Source: Earliella scabrosa (Eukaryota; Basidiomycota; Agaricomycetes; Polyporales; Polyporaceae). From it: a DNA stretch of 64,000 nt. Position numbers and translations under genes: made by a program. Numbering within the stretch: position 1 is the stretch's first letter; each line of letters begins with the position of its first letter. The notes under the pieces were generated by a model. The model had not been told where the DNA came from, ran no database searches, and saw only the letters and a program-made list of their open reading frames with translations. Shown piece by piece: positions 9,588-21,829 of this stretch. Location of the stretch: contig JABYQQ010000003.1 of NCBI GenBank assembly GCA_022605405.1, positions 2,170,001 through 2,234,000 of the forward strand, read 5' to 3'.

Positions 9588-12351
9588 TCACCCAGCCGAG
9601 GTCAGCTCACGCCACAAAAGACTAAGAAGCAGAGAAACATGTGCACACTGGTACCAGCGCGCGACGCAGGAAAGGCACGCAAACTGCTTGCGATAAGATA
9701 GCAGTCGAGGGCTCGTCGTGAGACCCAAGCAGTACATCTCTGATGCACTGATGGCTGATAACCACATATGGTTATCATCGCGGGACCTGAAAACAACTTC
9801 CACTCCCTGCTTCGAAATACCAGATGGTGGGGGAGAGAAGCGGAAGAGCTGTCTGCGCACCGGGGAAATATGGCGCGCGAAGTGCGCGCAGCACGCCGGA
9901 CAGAATACCGAGCGCAGCAAGAAGCGAACCAAAAAGTTGCGACGGAGAGGAACACGTACATGGTCTCGTCCGTCTCCTCCGACGTATCCTTGACGCGCAT
10001 GTGGATCATCGGCAGGGCGAAGATCAGCCCAGCAACAAGGAGCACCCATGTCGAGATAAAGATGTTCATGAAGCTAAGGATAGGGTGCCACATGCAACAA
10101 GACGTCAGTAACCCATCGATGCACATGCACATCGCGTCATATGGACACGGTGCTGGAGTTGGTGAGAGAAGGCACTCACGGGAGCTTCACCGCATCTGCA
10201 CGCCATATGCCCGCGGCGCCTGCGGACTGCAATGACTTGTCTGCAAAATTAACCCGGGGAGCCCAGTCATGCGTTGCGTCCATCAGAAGAGTCACAATGG
10301 TTGATGGAGGGCGATGAGGGGATGAATCGGGCGAGTCGGGCAATCACATGGCAAGAGAACCAGAGCGGAAGCGGAAATGAAATCCCGTCGCCGTCAGCGG
10401 GGGTGCATTCGACAAAAAGGAAGTCAGGCACGCACAGAATCCAGAAAAGTTTGCGAGCTTCGCTGGGTCATTTGACATTGCGCCCATGAACCAGTACGCC
10501 GTGGTTTGCCACATCGAATCGAGCAGCCCGCAGAAGATGTAGAGCCACAAGCGGCTCACATATGGCGACTCGTGGATGTCGATCTTGTCCTGAATCGTCT
10601 CTCTCGTATAGTCTCTGCACCAGGTTAGAGTCATACCACGAAAGGTAAAGAGTGAGCGACGCACTTTTGGTAGAAATACGCCCACACATGCACAACAAAC
10701 ACCATGATCATGAGCACAACCCAGCCCGAGAACGCTCGTAATCTCCGAGAGAGGCCACGTTGGTCAAGGAGGAAGCCGATGCTGACCGAGCCAACGATCT
10801 GGGAGAGCCAGTATATCAGGTTGTTGAGAGCGCGTGCGCGGATGGTGAACAGCGCGCCGTTGTAGTCGTTGAACTCTGCGCCAAGGACGAATGGTCGTGA
10901 GCACGGTCACACACACGGTCATGGAACCCAAGAGTCAGATACGCACGCCAAGTGTAGAACCAATTACTGGCGAAGAACATCGGGAATAGGAGCACAATCC
11001 AGGGGTCGGTGATGAGAGTGATCCACAGTCCATAGAACTCGGTCTTCCAAGACGGGTGGCGCGGGGGGATGACGCGCGTGCCGTCGCTACGGATCATGGC
11101 TTTAGGATTGGCCATAAGGAGTGGGATGAGGACGCCGATGCCTGTGAGAACGAGGAAACCAATCTGTCGTGATAGGTCGTGTCAGCGCGTGTTCGAGGAA
11201 GGGGTGCCCGGCCACGTACATAGGTTCCATTGCCCACTTGAGGTTACATTACGGAGCGTGGAGGCGTCAGCGACGAGTCGGGGCAGAACGGGGAGCGGCG
11301 CGCTCACCTGAATCGGACTAGAACGCCGAGGGGTCGAGAATGGTCGAGGTGAGTCAGAGAGGCAGAGTATTAAAACCCGGCGAGGTGACGTACAGTGTTG
11401 TCAGAGTTGTTTCCCAGAGAGACGGCCGCTCCGACGACACCACCGAGATTGAATATGGACCAGAAGATGCCGATGAACTTGCCCTTCTGGTCCTCGGTGG
11501 GATAGGCGAGCATGAGCGAGCCTTGAGCCGTCCAGAGGAGACCGGCGCTGACGCCGAGATAGGCACCCGCTCCGAGGACGAACCCACCGGCATTTGGGTG
11601 AATGTTGTACGCGCTGGGAGGAGGTAAGCGAGTGACAGCTGGAACGTAACGCAAACTACGGACAGATATGAGCCGATGTAGAGCGCATAGCCGGTCGTGC
11701 CCAGAAGGAGGGTGAGGCGAGAGCCCAGGACGTTGTTGATAGATCTTTGAGAGACAGTCAGCTGAAACTCTAACCCAATCGCGGCAGGGCTTCGTCCACC
11801 GGACGAGGGCTGTCTGCGCCCGGCGTGACGCGCGCACTAGGCTGGAACGCGTGTCCGCGCAGCGAGCCAGTTCTCTTGCTCGCGCCCACGGTAGATCACA
11901 GGGGACGGACTCACCCGGAGAAGAAGGCGGCGACGGCGAAGGTCGCATATAGGGTGGAGTTGGCATTCGCACTGGTAGCGGCATCGACCATGCCTCCGCC
12001 TCCGAGGCCGTTGAGGGCATTGAATAGGCCTGGACCCATGAAGCAGACGAAGCCGAGGAAGTAGACCTGGATGACGGGGTTGTAGTAGATGGCCTTGAAG
12101 CCGCGGTACTGAGGGTGTATCTCGAGAGAGTGTATCGCGCTCGCGCCGTCTGGATATGGGTCCGCACTGCTGCGGCGCGAGCGACCTGAGCCGGACATGA
12201 TGTAGAGCTCGTGGTCCTTCTCGTGGTCGTGACGAGAGCCGTTGGGGTACGGGTGTGAGAGGTGTTGGGCGAGGGCGTGCGCGTCTGGGCTGGAGTGGGG
12301 GTAGGGGTCGTCGTGGTCGTGAGGATGGTGGGGGTGGGCGCGGTCGGACAT
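9588..12351 (-). CDS. UNC93-like (DUF895) major facilitator membrane protein
   Basis: The start ATG at 12351 opens a His/Asp/Pro-rich cytosolic leader (MSDRAHPHHPHDHDD) followed by FKAIYYNPVIQVYFLGFVCF, the first helix of the UNC93-like family. Later exons give TGYALYIGSYL, YNIHPNAGGFVLGAGAYLG, SLMLAYPTEDQKGKFIGIFW, KTEFYGLWITLITDPWIVLL and QIVGSVSIGFLLDQRGLSRR. This is the usual layout of fungal DUF895 proteins with 10-12 helices; the substrate is unknown. Traced exons are 12351-11915, 11744-11664, 11613-11394, 11337-11328 (10 nt), 11236-11220 (17 nt), then from 11163. The reading frame closes exactly across the two tiny exons. The last clear residues are VKDTSEETDE near 9965; a donor follows at 9959 and the final exon is uncertain, so the 3' end is approximate. 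An in-frame upstream extension to 12894 exists but looks like untranslated sequence. Confidence 0.85.
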
Positions 12352-12481
12352 GATCAAGTCGACAGAGGCTGCAGGGGGGATGGACGGAGAGCGGGGGGAG
12401 AGGAGAGTGGGGGATGGAAGGCCGAATGGCCGGTCGGAGAAGAGGCAGCGCGCGCCAGGGAGAAGGGGTCGTAAGAAAGGA

Positions 12482-12535
12482 GGGGCGGGGCGTCGGGGCG
12501 GTCGGGGCGGGGGACGGGGGAGGCGGAGGCGGGGG
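12482..12535 (+). promoter_or_regulatory. G-quadruplex-capable G-tract cluster
   Basis: The plus strand carries six runs of four or five G within 54 bases, separated by 1-5 bases. It starts about 130 bp upstream of the UNC93-like start codon, on the template strand of that gene, in the likely promoter or 5' leader. Regulatory effect is inferred only. Confidence 0.5.
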
Positions 12536-14779
12536 CCTCGTCGTCGTCGTCGCCTGAGCACGGTCGAGAGCGAAGAGAGGGCGAGTGCGGGGGCGGGCGG
12601 GCGAATGATTGAAATAAGAAAGAGCAAGAGGCCTCCGCCCAAGAACGCGATCAGTCCCGCTCCCTCGGGCCTCGACAGCCCGATCACAATCCCCCCGGTC
12701 CGCCCAGCCAGACGCCCGTGCCCATCAGAACGCGCCATCGAGATCAGGCACATCCCGCCCTCGCCCGTCCCCGACGCCCTCCCCGACGCGCCCTCCGCAC
12801 CCAGCACCGCGCGGCAGCCTCGAGGGCACCCACCGGCCTCGTCTGGACACTCAGCGCGGCACCCGACGCACCGCACGCGCTCTGCGCCCGCCACGGCAGC
12901 CGTCGCACGACGGTGGTGATACGCCCTGCATTCGTATCTACGCCGCGGTCGCTAGTCCAATTCGAGCAGCCAGCCTCGTTTCTCGCCTGTGGGCCTCCCA
13001 ATCTGCCCGCGCGTCCTCCCCGCGCCTCGAATGCGATCTCCCTTCCAGGCTCACGTCGCTCAGCCTCTCTCTCTTACGTCCGAGCTCCTCCCCAACAGCA
13101 ACGATCGCCTCTCCCGTCACCACCTGACGTCCTCAGCGTCCCTCCCTCCGCTCCCACCGTTCACCCTCGCAGGCGCGAGAGGTCATCCCCCAACGTCCCA
13201 ACATACCCGTGCACACGACCTTTCGGCCGCAACAAGCATAGAGTTCAAGTTCACCCGAGCTCGACCCCATATGTAGTATGTACCACACGCAACCTCTTCC
13301 TTCTTCCGCAAACCCAAACTCAAACTTTGAATTTCACCCACAGCCTGAGCCACAGCCAACACACTCCGGATCTGCGCACAACTCCATCCAATCTCACCCA
13401 CGCCCTTCGTCCCATGATGTCGACGGACTTTGATTTTCCAGTCCGACCGCAACTGTCACCACTCGGTCTCCTACCAACATCTGTGCCTGACATCCGTCAC
13501 TGGTCACCACTCCGACTCACTCGCACCCGTACTAACGCTCTCTCAGTCTCTCGTCCTCTTCTCGTCCTCCTCCGGTCCCGATGTCCGCCGTCACGCGTCA
13601 CCACCTGCCATGTCTCGCTTCCAACGCACCAGGTCCAGGATACCTCGATCGTGTCCACCCGGTTTCAATCATGTTCCGCTTCACATGCTGTGCCCCTTGC
13701 ATTCCGAGCCCCTTGATTTTGAACAACAAGAGTCGACCTCCAGGCTCATGTTAAACATCGCTCTGCAACACCGATAACCAACAACCACCAATTATGCGCC
13801 AAGCACTCGTGCGACCGTGCCATCGCGCATGACCACAACGCGCATCTAAAAACTACGCCGGCCAGACAACGGCACCAATCCGCACCCGGACACCGTCTTC
13901 TGTCCCCGGTCCCGATCGCCCTGGTCGCTTGCAGCTCATCGGGAGTCGAACAAATCGACTCGGGTCTCTTCCGTCTGTCAACGTCGTGTCCACAGACCAG
14001 ATGACCGTCATTGGACATCTAGATCATCCTAGACCCGACAATGACAGGCTGTGTCGTGTCCAGTTCCAAGCCTACTTGGCCCTCTCCACGAGAGATTAGT
14101 AGACTTGTCAGGATTCAGTAGACCTGTAACCCGTGGGACTCATTCGTATGACGAAATGGTCGGTGTGGGTTGTCTTTAGTGGGTCCAATCATTCCCTGTA
14201 CCACCCACAATCAATGTCACTCTTCATCTCACGCCCGGAACACCACGGAATACCCCAGGTCCCCAGGAACACCCATAGCACGTCACCACATCTCAGTTTA
14301 ACCCATGCACGCATCATGACGCACATCGGCGACTCAAACGCTCAGAATTTAGAAACACGACGACGCGCAATCCGCACGTCTTCTATTCGACTATGAGGTC
14401 ATAACACAGCTCAACACCTCTCATTGGATGGGGCGAGATATACAGGTGAAGAACGTGAAGGTCATAAGGTAAAGAACAGACACAGAACATTCGCGGTCAC
14501 GGTCATCACTGTCAACAACGAACGGCGAGCAGTTGTCGAGTCAAGAACAAGTGTGTGTAGGGATAGAGTTCTGGACACTAGCAAGCAAACTGTCGTACAA
14601 GTATGTCAAAGCGCTATCGATACGGATACGAGAACCTGCATGCCAGAGCGAGGAAGTGGGACGATTCGAAAGGGAGCCATAGATAGATACGTCGGTCCAT
14701 TCCGGCCACTCTGCGATTCCCGAGGCCCAGCCGAGTCGCGGGCGTCGCCGGAGCAGCCATCGCAACGCAACCCAGGCGC
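12536..14779. other. Long gene-free interval upstream of the UNC93-like gene
   Basis: Carries a 332-codon plus-strand frame (12718-13716) whose residues are dominated by Arg, Pro, Ser, Thr and His with no known domain. The DNA between about 12,700 and 13,900 is strikingly pyrimidine-rich on the plus strand, which explains the open frame. I see no supported gene; it may hold a long 5' leader or upstream control sequences. Confidence 0.45.
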
Positions 14780-15511
14780 TTACTGCGAGCCAGCAACGCG
14801 CTCACGGAGACCGTCAGCGGTCACGGTGGGCTCAGACTGCGTCGGGGCGAGCGTGCTGGCCCTGCCGTTCAGGTTGGCGAACACGGGCCTGACGACGGTG
14901 CCGTAGAGCGTTTGTGCGCCCTGGAAAAAGCACATGCCAGCGGATGAGCGGATGACGCAAAGACAAGAGACGCCGAAGGAAAATACTCACGCGGAACTGG
15001 GGGAGCTGGAGCCAGAGGATGAAGACGCTCTTGAAGGCAAAGTACCAGGGGAAGTAGTAGAGGACGAGGCGGAGGGCGAAGCTCTCGAGGAAGGTGAAGG
15101 TGCCGAAGATGGTCCAGTAGGTGAGCCACTGGATGTCATCCTGGTGTCCAGGGCTCTCGAGAGCCTTGATGGAGAGGTAGGCGGGGATGGCCCAGCCGAC
15201 GAGATTCGAGACGGGGGATGCGAGGGCGTTGACGGAGTGGAGGATGGCGAGGAGAACGACGGCACCGAGGAAGGCGTAGCTCTTGGGCACCTGGGTGCGC
15301 TGCTCGAACGTGTTCAGGACGGGGTACTTGGAGAGCTGGCAATTGCAGTCGTGTGATTAGCCCGGACGCTCGCAGACTGGCACCGCGCGCGAGGCGAGCG
15401 GGGTGACAGGCGTGGACGCACCTCCTTGTCGAGCTGGTTGACGTAGTAGTTGGCCTTGTCCTGGGCCTGGATGAAGGCGGGGTGTTGCTGGACTTTTTGG
15501 GAGGCAGACAT
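14780..15511 (-). CDS. YOP1: YOP1/REEP5 ER-shaping membrane protein (TB2/DP1/HVA22 family)
   Basis: Three exons (15511-15422, 15335-14991, 14920-14780) encode 191 residues, the usual length for fungal YOP1. The order is an N-terminal helix (MSASQKVQQHPAFIQAQDKA), a first hydrophobic hairpin (SYAFLGAVVLLAILHS), the family signature VGWAIPAYLSIKALES, then TYWTIFGTFTFLES and LVLYYFPWYFAFKSVFILWL with the conserved LPQFRGAQTLY. These wedge-shaped hairpins bend tubular ER membranes, and YOP1 works with reticulons and Rab GTPase (YPT-interacting) partners. The tail is short and Thr/Ala-rich. The start was chosen because the family alignment begins there; an upstream in-frame leader to 15727 reads as untranslated DNA. 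It faces OST5 head to head, so the two ER proteins may share a promoter. Confidence 0.93.
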
Positions 15512-15828
15512 CTGGCATGTGGCGAGCAAATTGAGCCTCGCGCACGCACACGGTGACCGGGCGCAACGCGGGACACGCACCTTGGTCGTCGAAGGGGTCG
15601 TCGGCGTGAGTGTGGGGGTCTTGAGAGGGGAGGAGGTCGTGGATAGGAGGGAAGAGAGACGGGCGGAGGGGGGTTGATATGGGCTTTGATGACGCGTGTT
15701 TGGAGGTGCCACGCGTACGTCAGACAACCCACCGCGCTGGAATCAGCCAGGCCAGCTTCAGCCCAATCCACTCCGGTCCACCCACTGCAGTCCAGCGCAC
15801 TCCGACGCCGTCCACGCCTCTCTTCGTC
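15512..15828. promoter_or_regulatory. Shared divergent promoter, YOP1/OST5
   Basis: 317 bp between the two start codons, with no room for separate long promoters. No TATA box is evident. Both products act in the ER membrane, so co-regulation is plausible but inferred. Confidence 0.5.
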
Positions 15829-16208
15829 ATGGCTGACTACCACGCAACACAGGCACGCCTCCTCTCTAGCTCCCGCTCATCTCTCAGCGCATGGCTGATT
15901 GCCCTCTCCCAGCAGGCACTGCACAAGTCCGCGCCCGCATTCGCCCCAGCCATCCCCGTGTCGCTCCTTCCGTATCTCGCATTCTTTCTCCTCGTCGCCA
16001 CCTTCGGCCTTGCTTTCTACTTCTCCACGTACGTCTCCCTTCATTGTCCTGCTCTACGTACACAGACACACCGCTGACCGCCCCTCGTGCCCGCAGACTG
16101 CCAAAAGAGAAGATCCCAGCCCGCGAGCTCGCTGTCGGGGCAACAGCAAGCGTTCTGGGCGGATTCGGCGTCGTAGCGCTCTTCTGCTCCGTCGGTGTCT
16201 ACGTGTAG
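15829..16208 (+). CDS. OST5: Oligosaccharyltransferase subunit OST5 (TMEM258 family)
   Basis: Two exons (15829-16028 and 16097-16208) encode 103 residues. Two transmembrane helices are plain: IPVSLLPYLAFFLLVATFGL and AVGATASVLGGFGVVALFCS, ending in the family's typical VGVYV. Human TMEM258 and yeast Ost5 share this two-helix plan and end. The protein is a small structural subunit of the ER oligosaccharyltransferase, linking STT3 and OST1. The N-terminal 35 residues are longer than in yeast. The ATG at 15829 is preferred over an in-frame upstream codon because the latter lies in the shared promoter. Confidence 0.85.
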
Positions 16209-16268
16209 CAATCCCATTCGTCTGCTGCGGACTCCGGACCAGCACCCTGCGCAGGAGTTGGATCGGGC

Positions 16269-16950
16269 TTAGTTGTTGACGCGCCAGCCGTGCTTGCACT
16301 TGACACACTGCGGGAGGGGTGTTTGGTAAGTCCAATCTCCGCGCCACGCACGCCCCCAATCCCTGTCTACACATCATACGTACCGTGTAGAAGATGGTGG
16401 ACCCTTCGTCTGCGCTACGGAGCTGTGCGAATGTTATTTTCTGCATGGGACACGCGAGAGCACAAGAAGCCTACCTGAGCTTCCTTGGAGTACGCCTCCA
16501 TGTGCCCACACTCAGGGCATTTTTCGGTCACCTTCGGCGGAGATGAGACCGTTCAGTGGCAGAGGCGAGCACTCGAGAGATAACCGACCTTGAGCAGATC
16601 CTCGTTGGCGGCATGCACCTTCGTCTGCGTCTTTCGCTTCTGCCTTAGCGCAGAGGGAAAGGCCTCGGGGTGGCTTCTTGTTACGATCTCGATGTTCTCA
16701 TAGGCTGCCCGGATCCGAAGGTGCATAAGTATAACGTCAGACGGGAGAAGACGGAGATGCGGACGGACAACTGGCGGGTTCAACGTGTCCGCACTGCTCG
16801 CAGGTGACCTCGAACTCGCCGTCCTGAGGCAGATTGAGCAGCGTGCCGCAATCGGGGCAGAACAGCAGCGAGCCTGCGTGCCCCAGTCAGCCTGATAGCC
16901 ACGAGCCGGGAGAGGGCGTACGGACCGATCTTGTCTGCCTTGCGCACCAT
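16269..16950 (-). CDS. RPA12: RNA polymerase I subunit RPA12 (A12.2)
   Basis: The ATG at 16950 starts a 25-nt first exon (MVRKADKIG). The N-terminal zinc ribbon follows (LLFCPDCGTLLNLPQ and CEQCGHVEPA), then a linker, then the C-terminal TFIIS-like zinc ribbon: EKCPECGHMEAY, QLRSADEGSTIFYT and CVKCKHGWRVNN before the stop. The QLRSADEG loop carries the acidic Asp-Glu pair that reaches the Pol I active site for RNA cleavage. All eight zinc cysteines are present. Introns split the ribbon codons cleanly. The gene is head to head with the LTA4H gene, 195 bp between starts. Confidence 0.93.
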
Positions 16951-17145
16951 CCTCTCCTCCCAGCCTTGCGAGTTCCTTCAAGTCTCTTACCAACTCTTGA
17001 CGAGCGATCTTTCCAGTCTAGACGCCGGTCGTGTACGAGATCAAGATCTCAAGATCTCACACGGCGGCCCCTGCAGATCGCCAGATGACCGAGCTCTCTT
17101 CCTTCTTGGCCGTCATTTCTGTGCACCTCAGCTGTTGGCTTGATC

Positions 17146-19797
17146 ATGGCAGACACGCTCGACCTTCCGTACGACCCGTCCACACAGTCGAACTGGCAGG
17201 ACGTCGCCTCCGAGCACGTCGACTTTGACTGGACCGTCGACTTTGCCCAGCAGACCATCTCTGGCTCCGCGACCCATCTCGTCCGGGTGAAGAAGGACGA
17301 CGTGAGGGAGGTCGTGTGCGTCCCCTCTCCTCCGAACCTCGCACCAGCTGCTCTCGTCTGACTTGACATGGAAGCTTTGATACGGTAGCGCTCAATGTCA
17401 CGAAGGTTATCATCGAGGACAGGCCTGGCAACGTGCGTTCTCGATCTGCCTTCTCCAGCGATCCCCTCGTCCGAGCACCCATTCATCACTCTCAATTTCG
17501 CAGTTCGAGCTTGGACCCAACCATGACGTTATGGGCACGCCCCTCCGCATCCTCCTCCCGCCCTCTCGCAAGGTCGGCGACACTCTCCGCGTCCAGATCT
17601 TCTACAGCACCACCAAGCACTGCACTGCCGTACAATGGCTTGACAAGGAGTCCGTTCCCCCTCGCGCTCCCCACTCTCCTCTTGCTCACCAGAACCAATG
17701 TCAGACAGACCCAAGGCAAGACCTTCCCGTTCATGTTCAGCCAGTGCCAGCCCATCTACGCCCGCAGCATGGCCCCGCTCCAGGACTCGTCCTCTGTGAA
17801 GATCGTACGTGTCTCCTTTCGCTCACCATAACATCCGTGACCTCACGAGATCGCAGACCTACACGGCCAAGGTCGCCTCTGTCCTCCCCGCCCTCCTCTC
17901 CGCCATCCGCGTCTCTCCTCCCTCAAATGGTCCCGCACACGACGGAAAGGAGATCGGAAAAGACGTAGTCACATACGAGTACAAGCAGGTACGACACTCG
18001 TGCCCTAATCATGTGCTCGAGCGTGGCCACCAAACTCTCGTAGCCCGTCCCTATCCCGCCCTACCTCATCGCCATCGCAGTGGGTAACTTCCGCTACCGC
18101 GGCTTCCCTCAAGTCGAGGGAAAGGACTGGTCCATCGGTATCTGGGCCGAGCCCGAACTCATTGAGGCCGCATACTGGGAGTTCAGCGAGGATGTTGGCC
18201 GGTCTGTCCCCCCTCCACCTTGTCCCACCCGTTCTCGGTCTGACCTGTACGTCGCGTTTATGAAGGTTCCTAGTGACCGCTGAGAAGATTCTGCCGCCAT
18301 ACCGGTTCGGCGTGTTTGATGTCCTCATCCTTCCTCCTTCCTTCCCCTACGGTGGCATGGAGAACTCGTGTCTCACGTTCCTCACACCAAGTGCGTCTCA
18401 CATCGATATGAAGTAGACTTGTGCTGATACCGTCGATAGCCCTCCTTGTTGGTGACCGTACCCTCGTAAGCTCATCTCGCGCACACGACCGTGTCCCACG
18501 CTCGAAGTTTACACACCAAATCACAGGTAGATGTAGTTGTGCACGAAATGACTCACTCGTGGTTCGGCAATGGCGTAACGTACGCTTCCCACCTCCCCGT
18601 CGTGTCAGTCCTGCACCACCTAACCCGCCATATGTCACAGGCAAGCCAACTCGACCCACTTCTGGCTCAACGAAGGCTGGACGACCTACATCGAGCGCCT
18701 CCTCCTGCAGCTTCTCCACACCCCCGCCGACCGCGGTTTCTCCTTCCTCATCGGCTCCAAAGCGCTCACCGACGCGCTCAAGCAGTACTCCTCCAAGCCC
18801 AAGTACCAGCGGCTCGTCATCGACTTTGAGCCAGGCGAGGACCCGGACGACGCGTACAGCACCATCCCGTACGAGAAGGGCGCCAACTTCCTCCTCCACC
18901 TCGAGCGCATGCTCGGCGGCCTCGACGTCTTCTTGCCGTACATCCACGACTACGTCCAGACGTTCATGGGCAAGAGCATCACCACCGAGCAGTGGAAGAA
19001 CCATCTGTACAACTACTTCCGCGAGCACGGCGGCGAGGAGAAGATCAAGGCGCTCGATAGCGTCAAGTGGAACGTGAGCGAGGCCTTGTACCATATGGCT
19101 AACATCGTCTGACCGAAGGCCCTTCGCTACGTAGGAATGGTTGTACGGCGAAGGTCTCAAGCTGCCAGTAGAGATGGTCTACGACACCGCACTCGCCCGC
19201 GAAGCCTTCGCCCTCGCAGAGCAGTGGGACGCCTCCCGCTCAGAGCCCGACGTGTCCAAGCTCCCCTTCAAGGAGAGCGACCTCGCGTCCTTCAACGCGA
19301 ACCAGAAGAGTATGTCCTCACGCCATCTCCCCAACCTCAACCCCAACTGACTGACTGGAACACACTGCCAGTCGTCTTCCTCGAGCGCCTCCAATCCTAC
19401 GCTCCCCTCCCCGCCTCGCACATCCAGCACCTCGGCGCGCTCTACGCCTTCCTCAGCACGCCCAACGCCGAGCTTCGCTGGCGCTTCTACGAGGTCGCCC
19501 TCCTCGACCCCTCCGCGCCCGCCGCGCGCACCGTCTGGGCTCCCGCCGCCGCCAAGTGGGTCACCGGCACAGACGGGACGGGCATCCTCCGCGGCCGCAT
19601 GAAGTTCTGCCGCCCGACATTCCGCGCCGTCGCTCGCGCCGACAAGGCGCTCGCGGTCGACGTCTTCCAGAGCAACAAGCTCTCATTCCACCCGATCGCG
19701 CGGCGGCTCATCGAGAAGGTGCGTTCTTGTGCAGCTGTTGCATACTCGCAAGAAACTCACGACCTGTCACGCTGTCTAGGACCTTGGCCTGGCATGA
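17146..19797 (+). CDS. Leukotriene A4 hydrolase/aminopeptidase (M1 family)
   Basis: At least ten exons give an M1 metallopeptidase with LTA4H layout. N-terminal beta domain: MADTLDLPYDPSTQSNW and ATHLVRVKK. Substrate loop: FPYGGMENSCLTF. Zinc site: VVVHEMTHSWFGN (HExxH) with the third ligand in WLNEGWTTYIERLL. The C-terminal armadillo-like part ends with SNKLSFHPIARRLIEKDLGLA. Fungal LTA4H proteins are cytosolic aminopeptidases (yeast Lap2) with weak epoxide hydrolase activity. Start at 17146 gives a normal N-terminus; the last exon adds only five codons before the stop at 19795-19797. The beginning of exon 2 requires a GT donor inside the Val-Val pair near 17313. No frameshift seen. Confidence 0.93.
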
Positions 19798-20035
19798 TGG
19801 CAAATTGACGGCAGAAAGAAGGACAAGTCAGGTGTACTAGTACGATCATGGTGTACAGCGGGTGTGTACGAACATGTATCATGGCACCACGGACAAACCT
19901 GTAGCGGTAGCAGCAGTAGCGGCAGTAGCAGAAATGTATCACGATCTAGCGGGTCCAACGTATGTTATGAATCATCCATCCTCCAAGACAACCATCCGAT
20001 ACCGAGTCGACATGTCTAGCGAACAAGCATCTCGC

Positions 20036-21509
20036 CTACTTGAACCCGCCCCACAAATCGCCGAACGCATCGTTGTTCTTCTGCGACGTCGTCCCAGTAG
20101 CGGTAGAGCTGCTCGTCGCAGGAGCGCCCCACACATCGCTCGTTGAGAACAAGCTCTGCTGGCTCGCCGGAGCAGGCGTGCTCCAGATAGACTGACCCGG
20201 TGCCGCAGGCGCAGGGCCAGCGTTCCAGCCCGAACTCGCGCCCCACATCCCAACACCAGCGTTGCCCATCATGCTCGTCTGCTGGGGCTGCTGGGCTTGC
20301 GGCTGCTGCCCAAACCCGCCCCATGGGTTCGCCTGAGCCGCTGCTCCCATGCCGCCCATGCCAGCCGCACCGCCCATCGCGCCCAGCCCTCCGAACTGGT
20401 TCTGCGCCTGCGCAGGGGCTGCACCGAACATACCCGCACCCCCGAACGCGTTCTGCTGAGGCGCGGCGGCAGCGGCGGGGGTGGCAGTCGAGAAGAGGGA
20501 CATGATCTCCGCCTTGACGTCCTTCTGCGGCTGTGCCTGGTGCTGGGCTGGGGGCGGACTGGTGCTCGCAGGCGCATGGAAATCAAGCGAGAAAAGGTCG
20601 ACCGCAGCGGACTGCTGAGGCTGCTGCTGCTGCTGGACAGGCTGGGGTTGTGAGTTCTGGCGTTGGGGCGGGGCAAGGGCCGAGGCGGGTGAGCCTGCGC
20701 CTTGTCGGGACGCGGCGAGGGCAGTGGAGAGGAGCTGGTGCTGCTGCGGCTGTGTGTTCCGAACGCCGTTCAAGGAGGAGACGGATGCACGCGGGGTGTG
20801 GGTCGGGGACGGTGCTGCTTGCACTGGTGGAGCAGACGGTGGGGCGGCCGCGGCGGGGGCCTCGCCGTCGAGGACGGAGGGATCTTGTGGGGGTGGGCCC
20901 TCGCGTGCCCAGCGGCGGGTTTCATACTTGGATCGGATGTAGGACTCCATCTTGCTGCATTCATGGGATGGAATGAGGGGGGCTGGGACGGGCATGAGGG
21001 TGCAAAGAGAACGCACTGATCGGGTGGGATATGTCCTGCTCGCAGATGCGCCTCCCAGTAAAGGTTTGCTCTCCTGTTTCCCCACCTTTGTATGGACTGC
21101 GTGTCTCTGTGTCATAGTACTGCTCGCATTGAATGCCAAGAAGAGCTTACAGCCATCTGTTCCGGAGTCCATACGTCCAGATCCACCGACTTGACCTTGC
21201 TGATATGTGTGCCCATAGAACGATGGATGCCGGAGCATCGTATGCAGAGGAAGACACCCCTGAACAGACCCCGGGCATCAGAAGTGGGTTGGGTAGCGTC
21301 AAGACGTTCACGTACAGGTTCCAGGAGGCCCATCGAGGGTCTGAGTGCACACAATGAGCCCAGAGCTACCCCAGACGCACGACCCGAGGAGAGGAGGGCG
21401 TACCATTGCGTTTGCAGTCAGCACATGTCTTGTTCTCTGGGCTCTTGAGAAGTTCGCGAAGAGTGCGTGCGTGCCGTTCTGTGGTTGCCTTGTCTTGTTT
21501 GGCCGACAT
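20036..21509 (-). CDS. ArfGAP (AGE2/SMAP type)
   Basis: Starting at 21509, short exons give [20 protein letters not shown], then the zinc finger CADCK...[13 protein letters not shown] (CxxC-x16-17-CxxC) and the catalytic arginine region [40 protein letters not shown] and [18 protein letters not shown] complete the ArfGAP domain. The remaining 320 or so residues are low-complexity Gln/Ala/Pro/Gly with Phe-Gly and NPW-like motifs ([21 protein letters not shown]) and end in [13 protein letters not shown]. The domain plus Gln-rich tail matches the Age2/SMAP class acting on Arf at the trans-Golgi and endosome. Convergent with LTA4H (238 bp between stops). Confidence 0.9.
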
Positions 21510-21829
21510 GGTGGGTGGTGGACGGAAGAGAGTAAGTACACGTTGAAGCAGTGCTCCCCGCGGACGCCTCTCGGCGGAACTTCTTCAGTTGCGTCACCTA
21601 GGCGCTCGTCGGTCGACTTGCACGCAGCACTCTAAAGATCTATAGACTCCGAGGTTCCGTACTGCGACGCTGCGCCGACAGTCCCATCGCGGCGCGGCTT
21701 TCCCAAGTGTTTATACCGCTGCTACAGAAGACGCATACTAGTAGACACAGAAGAAGAACGACCACAACAATGGGTGAACGCGGATTACACCAACCGCGAT
21801 CCTCAAGGCATCATGGGTCCACATCTCTC

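Noticed and set aside
12718..13716. 332-codon plus-strand open frame
   Set aside because: Composition-driven: pyrimidine-rich DNA without stops, residues dominated by Pro, Ser, Arg and His, no domain or splice pattern.
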